64,000 nt of DNA from Pseudomonas sp. PDM04. GTDB lineage: Bacteria; Pseudomonadota; Gammaproteobacteria; Pseudomonadales; Pseudomonadaceae. The stretch lies in contig NZ_JACVAI010000001.1 in assembly GCF_014851765.1 (NCBI RefSeq), forward strand, positions 620,001 through 684,000, read 5' to 3'. The first letter of the stretch is position 1. Every line of letters starts with the position of its first letter. A model generated the notes under the pieces. That model was given only the letters and a program-made list of their open reading frames with translations, made no database searches and had not been told where the DNA came from. Below are positions 49,277 through 57,140 of this stretch, in pieces. Both the position numbers and the translations under genes were made by a program.

Positions 49277-50755
49277 CTACTCCGGCAACTCCGCCAACCC
49301 ATCCACATCGGTCATCGCCCGCTCCAGCAGGTCTGCCGGCAGGCTTTTGCTGGCCCGCGCGCCCAGCAACTTGAGCTGCTCGCTGCGGCTGACCAGGTTG
49401 CCGCGGCCTTCTGTCAGCTTGTTGCGCGCCGAGCTGTAGGCCTTGTCCAACTGCTGCAAGCGATTGCCGACCTCATCCAGATCCTGGATGAACAACACGA
49501 ACTTGTCGTACAGCCACCCTGCCCGCTCGGCGATCTCCCGGGCATTCTGACTCTGGCGCTCCTGCTTCCACAGGCTGTCGATGACCCGCAGGGTGGCCAG
49601 CAACGTGGTCGGGCTGACAATCACGATATTGCGGTCGAAGGCTTCCTGGAACAGGCTCGGTTCCGCTTGCAGGGCGGCGGAAAACGCCGCTTCGATGGGC
49701 ACGAACAACAAGACGAAATCCAGGCTGTGCAGACCGTCCAGACGCTTGTAATCCTTGCCGGCCAGGCCCTTGACGTGGCTGCGCAGCGACAGCACATGCT
49801 GCTTGATGGCAATTTGCGCGATGCCATCGTCTTCAGCCGCGACGAATTGCTGATAGGCCGTCAGGCTGACCTTGGAATCGACCACCACCTGCTTGTCGCC
49901 CGGCAGATAGATGATGACGTCCGGCTGGAAGCGCTCGCCATCCGGACCTTTGAGATTGACCTGGGTCTGGTATTCCCGGCCCTTCTCCAGGCCGGCGTGT
50001 TCAAGCACGCGCTCCAGGATCAGCTCACCCCAGTTACCCTGGGTTTTCTGGCCTTTCAGAGCACGGGTCAGGTTGGTGGCTTCGTCACTCAGGCGCAGGT
50101 TCAGCTGTTGCAGGCGCTCCAGCTCCTTGGCCAGGGAAAAGCGCTCGCGGGCTTCGGCCTGATAGCTTTCCTCGACGCGCTTCTCAAAGGACTGGATGCG
50201 TTCCTTCAACGGGTCGAGCAATTGCCCCAGACGTTGCTGACTGGATTCGGCAAAACGCTGTTCGCGCTCATCGAAGATCTTGCCGGCCAGCTCGGCGAAC
50301 TGGGCACGCAACTCGTCCCTCGAGCCCTGCAGGTCTGCGAGACGCTGCTGATGGCTTTCCTGCTGTTCGCGCAATTCGGCATTCAGGGAGGCGGCCTGGG
50401 CATCCAGACGACGCAGCTCTGCCTCTTTGCCGGCGCGCTCGATGTTCCAGGCATGGGAAGCGTCGCGGGCGTCATCACGCTCGATCTGCAACAGCTCGAC
50501 CTCACGACGCAGCGCGGCCAGGTCGGCCTGTTTGGCGGCGTTGGCCTGGCCCAGATCGGCGATTTCGTCGCGACTGGCCTCAAGCTGGGCGGTCAGCCCG
50601 TCCTGGGCCATTTGGGCCATGGCCAGGCGCTCTTCGAGCAATGCGACGTCCGACTGTGAGTGGCTCGCCCGACGCTGTAATTGCCAGGCCAGCGCCAACA
50701 ACGGCAGTGCCGCCCCTGCCAGACCAAGCAACATGCTGGTCAAGTCCATCGCCAT
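49277..50755 (-). CDS. rmuC: DNA recombination protein RmuC
   Basis: A 492-residue protein with an N-terminal membrane helix (about 6-25), a long coiled coil (about 30-200, rich in E, Q, R and L), and the conserved RmuC nuclease-like domain (about 225-430) with QGNWGELILERVLEHAGLEKGREY and PDVIIYLPGDKQVVVDSKVSLTAY. In E. coli RmuC limits inversion at short repeats. The start could be any of three ATGs (50761, 50755, 50749); AGGA is correctly spaced for 50755. It follows the Sel1-like gene in the same direction. Confidence 0.93.
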   Translation of the reverse strand: MAMDLTSMLLGLAGAALPLLALAWQLQRRASHSQSDVALLEERLAMAQMAQDGLTAQLEASRDEIADLGQANAAKQADLAALRREVELLQIERDDARDASHAWNIERAGKEAELRRLDAQAASLNAELREQQESHQQRLADLQGSRDELRAQFAELAGKIFDEREQRFAESSQQRLGQLLDPLKERIQSFEKRVEESYQAEARERFSLAKELERLQQLNLRLSDEATNLTRALKGQKTQGNWGELILERVLEHAGLEKGREYQTQVNLKGPDGERFQPDVIIYLPGDKQVVVDSKVSLTAYQQFVAAEDDGIAQIAIKQHVLSLRSHVKGLAGKDYKRLDGLHSLDFVLLFVPIEAAFSAALQAEPSLFQEAFDRNIVIVSPTTLLATLRVIDSLWKQERQSQNAREIAERAGWLYDKFVLFIQDLDEVGNRLQQLDKAYSSARNKLTEGRGNLVSRSEQLKLLGARASKSLPADLLERAMTDVDGLAELPE

Positions 50756-50816
50756 CGCCATTCCTGCCCATTCGATAAAACCTGAAGGTTAACCAAGGCG
50801 TCAGGTCTTGGACAGC

Positions 50817-51140
50817 TCAGTCTTCGATCAGTCCTAGTTCTCTCTGGGCGCGCAGATCCCCGGCCCGTGCAGCCTGGCGCAGGAGGTCCTGGCCGATACG
50901 CCGGTCCCGGGCATTGCCACATTCGCGGCACATCAGCTGGCCGAGACGGCTCTGCGCGGCCACGATGCCTTCGCGAGCCGGTTGCTTGAGCAAACGTCCG
51001 GCGAGGTGTTTGACGTTGCTGTTCTCCCCCAGGCGCGGGCTGTCGAGCAGCCACTCGGCCACACGCATCGAAATGCGCTTGGGTGGGGTAACACCAGTGG
51101 GTTGAGCGGTGACAGAAACTGATACTGAGCGAAACTTCAT
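50817..51140 (-). CDS. Sel1-repeat-like small protein
   Basis: A 107-residue protein started at the ATG at 51140 (MKFRSVSVSV). The C-terminal half has two TPR/Sel1-like helical units (ARLGQLMCRECGN region and RQAARAGDLRAQRELGLIED, from about residue 60), with Cys-x-x-Cys in LMCREC. Sel1 repeats usually serve as scaffolds. No signal peptide is visible. A longer frame from 51248 is possible but reads through low-complexity basic residues. Its place before rmuC is conserved in fluorescent Pseudomonas as far as I know; function unknown. Confidence 0.72.
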   Translation of the reverse strand: MKFRSVSVSVTAQPTGVTPPKRISMRVAEWLLDSPRLGENSNVKHLAGRLLKQPAREGIVAAQSRLGQLMCRECGNARDRRIGQDLLRQAARAGDLRAQRELGLIED

Positions 51141-52124
51141 AAAGCACTGTGGGGCAAATCGGAAGGCGCGCCACTCTACTCTCTTTTTCTTACAGGTAAA
51201 GTCTAAAAATTCCCGGCACCCCCGTCCTAGAGCAAGCGCTCGGGACAATCCACAGAAGCTGTGGATAACTCAGTGGACAACCGCCCCTGAACTCGCGCAA
51301 AGCCCTGTGGAATGGGGCTCGCAGACAAACTGACGATTTTTTCACCAGTAAAAAAAAGCGATGTTTTTCATTGACTTAAATTTTGCTTGCAGGCAGCCAT
51401 TGTGCTTGCGAGCTGTATGACAACGAGGTTACAGCTTGCGCAACTAATGTGCACAAGTACCTCCAGGTCGGTTATATCGATGCGCTTTTTCGGCGCATTT
51501 TGTTACCCGAGCTGGGGATAACCCCAGGTAATCCCTCGCCGACACTGACCGCGAGCCGACGAACGTCACTGACCGGTCGTCGGATTCTGTGCCATTTCGG
51601 GGCGAGTGAAAGGCTGCGCGCCGCTGCCCTGGTGGGTGTACACGCTTCGCGACGTGTTTATTTGACGCGCACGCTTCCCTTGCGTCATTCAATCCGTTAC
51701 TATCCGCGGCGTTAGTACCAAGCTGAAAGTCAATTCTGGTCGAACAAATCCCCCCGGTGTGCCTTCTTACGGAAAGCCCGAACCGAACAAGCGGGATCGG
51801 CCACCTCGATGGTTTCCAGGTAAATCTTGCGTCAACACGGCCTTTGAATCGAATACAAAGGGTGTTGCGAAGCTCACTTACTCTGACCGAACCAACCTGC
51901 AAATTGATCAGGATCTTCACCCCGGGCCCAGAACCTTTGCCCTTGATGTGTTGCCTGCCCTCCTAAGTACCTACCTGCCAGCCCAAGCGCGCCAATTCAT
52001 TCAGCGCTTCAAACTGGCTGCTTTGTTCCAGTCGGGTTCTTCGTTCGACCAATGGTGGTCGTCGTTACTGGAACGTTTTAACTTTGCACGGTTCCTATCC
52101 GTGTCGCTTGCAGGAACACCTTTA
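51141..52124. other. Long gene-poor stretch with DnaA-box palindrome and hairpin
   Basis: A 984-base region with no gene that I can support. At 51248-51266 ATCCACAG-aag-CTGTGGAT is a perfect 8-bp inverted repeat containing a perfect DnaA box (TGTGGATAA, 51260-51268). At 51480-51498 ATGCGC-tttttcg-GCGCAT is followed by TTTTG, a weak terminator-like hairpin. From 51759 the frame of the next gene is open on the plus strand, but its strong start is at 52125. This looks like a long leader or an unannotated small RNA region; neither is proven. Confidence 0.5.
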
Positions 52125-52349
52125 ATGACTACTCAAATCCATACCCAGGATGCCATTCGCACCCTAACCAACGCTTTTGCACCAATGAATTGCCTGATCA
52201 TGGCCGCTCGCAAAGGCTGCTTCAGTTTCACTCTGGTCAACGAACACGGCATCGCTCGTCACAGCGAACGCCTGTACCCAGATCAATACTCCAGCGCAGA
52301 GCCGCTGCAGGCCGTGATCGAACGTACCCGCCAGGCACTGGTTGCCTGA
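52125..52349 (+). CDS. Conserved 74-aa hypothetical protein
   Basis: The ATG at 52125 follows CAGGAA by about ten bases and begins MTTQIHTQDAIRTLTNAF; the protein ends with VIERTRQALVA. It contains a compact alpha/beta pattern (CLIMAARKGCFSFTLVNEHGIARHSERLYP) and two cysteines. I know proteins of this type as short conserved Pseudomonas hypotheticals, without an assigned function. An in-frame extension to 51759 would give 196 residues but has less coding character. An intrinsic terminator directly follows the stop. Confidence 0.75.
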   Translation: MTTQIHTQDAIRTLTNAFAPMNCLIMAARKGCFSFTLVNEHGIARHSERLYPDQYSSAEPLQAVIERTRQALVA

Positions 52350-52372
52350 CACGCCAGCAAGGCTGAAAACCG

Positions 52373-52402
52373 AAAAGCCCCGCTTTGATAGCGGGGCTTT
52401 TT
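52373..52402 (+). terminator. Intrinsic terminator
   Basis: AAAAGCCCCGC-tttgata-GCGGGGCTTTTT is a perfect 11-bp inverted repeat with a T run, 24 bases after the stop of the 74-aa gene. Confidence 0.95.
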
Positions 52403-52628
52403 ATTGCCTGAAGTTTCACTTTCAGCGGTCCGGGCCTAAGCACCGATCGATATAACGATTATAACTGCCGATCAGAAATATTTTAAAAACAGTCCTTTAC
52501 AGCACGAATATGACACTAGACTTCAAGTCAAGCGGCTTGATCCGCTTCCGGCGAGCCTGAGTCTCGATCCACCGCTGCCAACGCTCCCTCTCAGGACTCG
52601 CCGACCACTTCAATGTTCCGAGGGTGTT

Positions 52629-53111
52629 ATGGGTATCGCTGCCAGCGAACTGTGCCGTTATGTCATCCGTCCGACCTTGATCTACCTTGGGCGCCATAGC
52701 GCAACCGCCGAATCCCTGCTGCTGGGCATCGCCGCCAGCCAGTCAGCCCTGGGTTCCGCCCTGCATGACCGCCGTGGCCATGGCTTGTACCGAATCGCCG
52801 AACCCCGCCACCAGGCACTCTGGGACCATTACCTGGCGCTGGATCCGGAACGCGCCAGCCTGGTCCGTGGCCTGGCCAGCCAGCACGCTTTTCTCAGTGG
52901 CCCTCACCTCGAACTCACCGTCAACCTGCGTTACGCCACAGCCATCGCCTGGCTGCTGGTGGAAGAACAGAACACTCCGCTCCCCGAAGCCAATGACCTG
53001 CTGGGCATGGCGCGCATCTGGCGCCAGACCTTTCAGCCGCAAGGACGCCTCAGAGACTTCACCTATGCCTGGCAAACCTGTGTTTCACCGCTGAATCAGG
53101 TCGCCTGCTGA
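52629..53111 (+). CDS. Conserved hypothetical protein, 160 aa
   Basis: A soluble, largely helical 160-residue protein with an ATG at 52629 and GAGGG spaced just before it. It begins MGIAASELCRYVIRPTLIYLG and contains LLLGIAASQSALGSALHD, GLYRIAEPRHQALWDHYLAL and WRQTFQPQGRLRDF. I recognise the type as a conserved Pseudomonas protein but no catalytic motif or membrane segment is visible. It stands alone, 147 bases before a FadL-like porin gene on the same strand. Confidence 0.75.
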   Translation: MGIAASELCRYVIRPTLIYLGRHSATAESLLLGIAASQSALGSALHDRRGHGLYRIAEPRHQALWDHYLALDPERASLVRGLASQHAFLSGPHLELTVNLRYATAIAWLLVEEQNTPLPEANDLLGMARIWRQTFQPQGRLRDFTYAWQTCVSPLNQVAC

Positions 53112-53258
53112 TCTGCCCCGCCACGAAAGATCGCGCAACATGTCGCGAATCTGGTTGGATTGTCCTACAAAACCGCTCTAACTCAAGCGATACAGCCTAT
53201 AGCGCTGGGACGAAAATGTTGGTAATTTCCGCCCCGGTGATCACCAGGAGTTCTAATA

Positions 53259-54530
53259 ATGAAAAAAGTAATGCTCAAAACCACCCTTAGCCTCGCCGTT
53301 ACCCTGGCATCCACCCAGATCTTTGCGAGTGGCTTTGCCCTCAACGAACAAAGCATCAGTGGGATGGGCACAGGTTTTGCCGGGCGATCTTCAGCTGCCG
53401 ACGACGCATCCACCGTATTTGGCAACCCTGCCGGCATGTCGCGCATCAAGCGTGAACAAGTCACCGGCGGCGTTGCATTCATCGACGCACACACCGACAT
53501 CAGCGACGTCAGCTCCCGCCCAAGCGGTGGCACCAACAAAGGTGACATGGTGCCGTTCATGGGCGTACCGATGGGCTACTACGTCAAGCCAATCGATGAC
53601 CACTGGGCGTTCGGCCTGGGCGTCTACGCGCCATTCGGCCTGGTGACCGACTACGAAAACAGCTTTTCCGGCCGTTACTTCGGCAGCAAAAGCGAAGTCA
53701 AGATCGTAACCGTCCAGCCAACCATCAGCTACGCCTTCAACGATGTGGTGTCGATCGGTTTCGGCCCGACCATCAACCGTATTGACGGCAAGCTCGAATC
53801 GAACCTGTCGCTCAACCCTGCTGCTCCCGATGGTCAAGTCAAGATCAAGGGCGACGACACCGCACTGGGTTACAACTTCGGCGTGCTGGTACAAGCCACC
53901 GACAGCACCAGCCTCGGCCTGACCTACCACTCGAAAGTGAAATACAAACTCGACGGTGACACCAAGGTCAACTATGGCGTGCTGGCTGCCCTGGGTCAGA
54001 ACCCAAACCAGAAGTTTGACGCTTCGCTGGACCTGACGACGCCTGAGTCCGTGGATTTCTCGGTGACTCACAAGCTCGATGACCAGTGGACCTTGTACGC
54101 CGGCAGCACCTGGACTCGTTGGAGCCGCCTGAAGGAAATCACCGTTGAAAACAGCGGCGTTCCTGCGGCGCTGGCGGCTCGTGGCCTGGGCACCATCACC
54201 GAAGAACAGAACTGGCACGACACCTGGGCGCACGCCATCGGTGCGTCCTACAAGGTGAACAAGGAGTGGGTGCTGCGTACCGGCTTCTCGGTTGACCAGG
54301 CACCGACCAACAACGAAAACCGCTCCCCACGCATCCCGACTGGCGATCGCAAGATTTTCAGCCTGGGCGCCGGCTGGAGCCCGACCGATGACCTGACCAT
54401 CGATGTGGCCTACTCCTACCTGTGGGAAGAGTCCGTCAAGGTCAACAACAGCAACGGCCGCCAGGCTTACAGCGCCAAGTATGAAAACTCGGCGAACGGT
54501 TTTGGTGTCGGCGCGACCTATCGCTTCTGA
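53259..54530 (+). CDS. OmpP1/FadL-family outer-membrane transport protein
   Basis: A 423-residue porin with a signal peptide (residues 1-23, cut after STQIFA) and a mature start SGFALNEQSISGMGTGFAGRSSAADDAS, then VFGNPAGMSR with the NPA motif of FadL that plugs the barrel. Alternating beta-strand pattern follows to a terminal aromatic residue (GVGATYRF). It should move long-chain fatty acids or other hydrophobic compounds across the outer membrane. A ribosome site AGGAG lies just before the ATG. Monocistronic, with its own terminator. Confidence 0.92.
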   Translation: MKKVMLKTTLSLAVTLASTQIFASGFALNEQSISGMGTGFAGRSSAADDASTVFGNPAGMSRIKREQVTGGVAFIDAHTDISDVSSRPSGGTNKGDMVPFMGVPMGYYVKPIDDHWAFGLGVYAPFGLVTDYENSFSGRYFGSKSEVKIVTVQPTISYAFNDVVSIGFGPTINRIDGKLESNLSLNPAAPDGQVKIKGDDTALGYNFGVLVQATDSTSLGLTYHSKVKYKLDGDTKVNYGVLAALGQNPNQKFDASLDLTTPESVDFSVTHKLDDQWTLYAGSTWTRWSRLKEITVENSGVPAALAARGLGTITEEQNWHDTWAHAIGASYKVNKEWVLRTGFSVDQAPTNNENRSPRIPTGDRKIFSLGAGWSPTDDLTIDVAYSYLWEESVKVNNSNGRQAYSAKYENSANGFGVGATYRF

Positions 54531-54568
54531 TGATGCCGGGCGAGCCTGAACCACTCGCCACCTGAAGC

Positions 54569-54606
54569 AAAAAAGCCCCGCTCTCTGGCACAGAGGCGGG
54601 GCTTTT
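54569..54606. terminator. Bidirectional intrinsic terminator
   Basis: AAAAAAGCCCCGC ... GCGGGGCTTTTT with an inner TCT/AGA pairing, between the convergent FadL-like and glutathione-peroxidase genes. Both strands end in a T run, so it should stop transcription from both sides. Confidence 0.92.
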
Positions 54607-54619
54607 TAGTGGCCGTCGA

Positions 54620-55171
54620 TCAGGGTTGCGACGCCAGGGCTTTTTCCACGGCGCCGATGAATTCGGGATCGTCGGGTTTGGTCAGGCTGGAAAAGTTGGC
54701 GATGACCTTGCCTTTGCGGTCGACGACGTATTTGTAGAAATTCCACTTCGGCGCCGAACTCTGCGCCGCCAGCACCTGGAACAGATGGGTCGCATCATCA
54801 CCGCGAACCTTCTGCGGCTCGGTCATGGTGAAGGTCACGCCGTAGTTCACGTAGCATACCTTGGCGGTCTCTTCGCCATCCTTGGACTCTTGCTTGAAGT
54901 CATTGGATGGCACGCCGATCACTTCCAGCCCTTGACCCTTGTAGTGCTGGCTCAGTGCCTCGAGCCCCTTGAACTGCGGAGCGAAACCACAAAAACTGGC
55001 GGTATTGACCACCACCAGCGGTTTGCCAGCGAAGCGCTGGCACAGGTCGATGGACTCCTTGGCACGCAGCTTGGGCAGCGAGCCCTGCAACAGTTCCGGA
55101 CACTCGGCGGCATGCGCCAGCCCGGTAAACGCAAAGAGTAACGCCGGAACGGCAAGCCAACGCATCAGCAT
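54620..55171 (-). CDS. Secreted glutathione-peroxidase-like protein
   Basis: A 183-residue protein started at the ATG at 55171, nine bases after AGGA. A signal peptide (residues 1-21, ending LAHA-AE) sends it to the periplasm. The thioredoxin-fold motif [13 protein letters not shown] has the peroxidatic cysteine C61, and [14 protein letters not shown] keeps the tryptophan and asparagine of the catalytic set. The usual glutamine-containing GGQEP loop is replaced by [14 protein letters not shown]. It probably reduces peroxides with a thioredoxin-like donor. A further cysteine follows in AKVCYVNYG. Confidence 0.88.
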   Translation of the reverse strand: MLMRWLAVPALLFAFTGLAHAAECPELLQGSLPKLRAKESIDLCQRFAGKPLVVVNTASFCGFAPQFKGLEALSQHYKGQGLEVIGVPSNDFKQESKDGEETAKVCYVNYGVTFTMTEPQKVRGDDATHLFQVLAAQSSAPKWNFYKYVVDRKGKVIANFSSLTKPDDPEFIGAVEKALASQP

Positions 55172-55225
55172 GTCCAGGTTTCCTTGAAAAGTCTCTGCCA
55201 TGAACTTACTCGCCCTCGCCTCGTG

Positions 55226-55348
55226 CTAGCAAGCGCCCATTCCCAATTGCATCAATGCCAGCCCGCCCTGGTGCCAGCCCCACCACACCAGGGCCAGCAG
55301 CAGGATGCCCGTCGCCGCCAGGGCGACCCGCGGCCAGAGGCTGTTCAT
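55226..55348 (-). CDS. 40-aa single-pass membrane protein overlapping the MFS stop
   Basis: The ATG at 55348 overlaps the MFS stop as ATGA and opens 41 codons including the stop. The peptide begins MNSLWPRVALAATGILLLA and ends GMGAC. A hydrophobic helix covers about residues 7-25, followed by WWGWHQGGLALMQLG. Coupling to a transporter gene, clear hydrophobicity and a stop inside the spacer support a real small protein, perhaps an accessory of the transporter. No family is recognised. Confidence 0.68.
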   Translation of the reverse strand: MNSLWPRVALAATGILLLALVWWGWHQGGLALMQLGMGAC

Positions 55349-56553
55349 GTCGCGCTCATCTGCGTTTGCAAACGCGCCACGGGCCGTTCACGCACCGGCC
55401 AGTTCAGGGCGGCGGCCATCAGGCTCAAGAGAATCGCTACCTGCCAGATCAAGTCGTAGCTCCCGGTCCGGTCATACACCACCCCGCCCAACCAGCCGCC
55501 GAGAAACGAGCCCAACTGGTGGAACAGGAAAACGATGCCGCCAAGCATGGACAGGTTTCGTACACCGAACAAGGTCGCCACGGTGCCGTTGGTCAACGGC
55601 ACCGTCGACAGCCACAGGAAGCCCATCGCCATGCCAAACAGGTACGCAGTGGTCGTTGTCACCGGTGCCCAGAGGAACAGCACGATGACCACGGCCCGCA
55701 ACAGATACAGGCCGGTGAGCAAGCGTGGCTTGGACATGCGCCCACCGAGCCAGCCTGCGGTGTAGGTGCCAAAGATGTTGAACAGGCCGATCAGCGCCAA
55801 CACCGTGGTTCCCACCGTGGCGGGCAGGTGCTGGTCCACCAGGTAGGCCGGCAGGTGCACACCGATGAACACCACCTGGAAACCGCAGACAAAAAAGCCG
55901 AACGCCAGCAACCAGAACCCCGAGTGGGAACAGGCTTCGCGCAGCGCCTCGGACAGCGTCTGCTCGTGGCCGACCACGGGCAATGGCTTGTCCTTGAGCA
56001 TGCTCACCAGGGGCACGATCAACGCCACCAGCAGGCCCAGCACCAGCAAGGCCGCCGACCATCCCAGCCAGCCGATCAGACCCAGCGTGCCGGGCAACAT
56101 GGCGAACTGGCCAAAGGACCCGGCTGCGCTGGCGATCCCCATGCCCATGCTGCGCTTCTCAGGCGGCACGGCGCGCCCGACCACGCCGAGGATGACCGAG
56201 AACGAGGTGCCCGACAGGCCAATACCGATCAACAGGCCGGCACTCACCGACAAGGTCAGGGCAGAGTCCGACAGGCCCATCAACACCAGACCCGCTGCAT
56301 AAAGCACACCACCGATCAACACCACCTTCGCCGCACCGAAGCGATCGGCCAGGGCACCGGTGAACGGTTGGGCCAGTCCCCAGATCAGGTTCTGCAACGC
56401 GATGGCAAAGGCAAAGGTTTCACGTCCCCAGCCGAACTCGGCACTCATCGGCGCCAGGAACAGCCCGAAGCCATGCCGCACCCCCAGGGACAACGCAAGA
56501 ATGAGCGCACTCCCCAACAGGACCCAACCGCACGTACGCCACATCGATGTCAT
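55345..56553 (-). CDS. MFS transporter controlled by an adjacent MarR regulator
   Basis: A 402-residue twelve-segment MFS protein of the monocarboxylate/oxalate-formate-like group (GWVLLGSALILALSLGVRHGFGLFLAPM start, NLIWGLAQPFTGALADRFG motif). ATG at 56553 follows GGAGAATAAG. It lies 54 bases after the marR-type gene, with a 16-bp palindrome in between. It may move a small organic acid or export a compound sensed by the MarR protein. The 40-aa membrane ORF follows with a four-base overlap. Confidence 0.88.
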   Translation of the reverse strand: MTSMWRTCGWVLLGSALILALSLGVRHGFGLFLAPMSAEFGWGRETFAFAIALQNLIWGLAQPFTGALADRFGAAKVVLIGGVLYAAGLVLMGLSDSALTLSVSAGLLIGIGLSGTSFSVILGVVGRAVPPEKRSMGMGIASAAGSFGQFAMLPGTLGLIGWLGWSAALLVLGLLVALIVPLVSMLKDKPLPVVGHEQTLSEALREACSHSGFWLLAFGFFVCGFQVVFIGVHLPAYLVDQHLPATVGTTVLALIGLFNIFGTYTAGWLGGRMSKPRLLTGLYLLRAVVIVLFLWAPVTTTTAYLFGMAMGFLWLSTVPLTNGTVATLFGVRNLSMLGGIVFLFHQLGSFLGGWLGGVVYDRTGSYDLIWQVAILLSLMAAALNWPVRERPVARLQTQMSAT

Positions 56554-56570
56554 TTTCTTATTCTCCGGTC

Positions 56571-56586
56571 GCGGGTATATACCCGC
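56571..56586. promoter_or_regulatory. Perfect 16-bp palindrome, probable MarR operator
   Basis: GCGGGTATATACCCGC lies 18 bases before the MFS start, between it and the marR-type gene. A copy with one mismatch stands directly before that regulator gene, so this is a likely binding site of its product. Confidence 0.75.
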
Positions 56587-56607
56587 TTAAGTTTGAACAA
56601 ACGGGCC

Positions 56608-57012
56608 TCAGGCCAGTTCATCCAGCAGCTTCAGCAAGGTTTCGCGTTTTTCGGCGCCCAGGCGATCAACCAATCGCTGCTGCGCCGCTTCCCAGGCCGG
56701 CAGGGCCGCCGTCAGGCGTTCAGCACCGAGTCCGGTCAGCTTGACGATGCGATTGCGCATGTCTTCGCCTTCGACCAGCGTGACCAGGCCCTCTCCCTCC
56801 AGTACCCGCAAATTGCGCCCGAGGGTGCTGCGGTCCAGCCCCATCGCTTCGGCAAGGGAGGAAATGCTCGGTTCATTCAGACGCTGCAGGTTACACAGCA
56901 AAGAATACTGGGCGACGTTAATCCCGAAGCCATCGAGAGCGCCGTCGTAATGCCTGCTGACGCCACGGGCGGCGCGACGCAGGTTGATGCATAAACATTG
57001 GGAGTCGAGCAT
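56608..57012 (-). CDS. MarR-family transcriptional regulator
   Basis: A 134-residue winged-helix regulator. The recognition region is LNEPSISSLAEAMGLDRSTLGRNLRVLEGEGLV, at about residues 50-82, followed by the wing DMRNRIVKLTGLG. Two cysteines near the start (SQCLCINLRRAARG) could act as a redox or electrophile sensor. It leads the unit with the MFS transporter 54 bases downstream. A near-copy of the 16-bp palindrome covers the region directly before its start codon, which suggests autorepression. Confidence 0.9.
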   Translation of the reverse strand: MLDSQCLCINLRRAARGVSRHYDGALDGFGINVAQYSLLCNLQRLNEPSISSLAEAMGLDRSTLGRNLRVLEGEGLVTLVEGEDMRNRIVKLTGLGAERLTAALPAWEAAQQRLVDRLGAEKRETLLKLLDELA

Positions 57013-57015
57013 GGT

Positions 57016-57031
57016 GCGTGTATATACCCGC
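57016..57031. promoter_or_regulatory. Second copy of the 16-bp MarR-type palindrome
   Basis: GCGTGTATATACCCGC differs from the site at 56571-56586 by one base. It begins four bases from the marR-type start codon, a position that would block its own transcription or initiation. Confidence 0.72.
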
Positions 57032-57090
57032 GTGTGCGTTAAATCAAGTTACAAGTATCTGCAGGTTTGCTTTCGCCAGCAAGTATCACT

Positions 57091-57118
57091 GTGGGAGTGA
57101 GCCGCTCGCGATGGGGCC
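57091..57118. repeat. Degenerate REP element
   Basis: GTGGGAGTGAGCCGCTCGCG is a REP copy with a change at GCGAGC and a missing CT in the centre. It lies between cobS (3' end) and the marR-type gene. Confidence 0.75.
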
Positions 57119-57140
57119 AGAACATTCAACCCTGCATCCA

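Noticed and set aside
51444..51920. 158-residue minus-strand frame in the gene-poor stretch
   Set aside because: No ribosome site, odd composition, and overlap with hairpin structures; judged non-coding.
51759..52349. 196-residue version of the 74-aa hypothetical protein
   Set aside because: The added 122 residues lack clear coding character, and the ATG at 52125 has a good ribosome site. Not fully excluded.
55255..56994. 579-residue frame opposite the MFS and marR-type genes
   Set aside because: Low-complexity HQR-rich shadow; it would also cover the palindromes and the 40-aa ORF.
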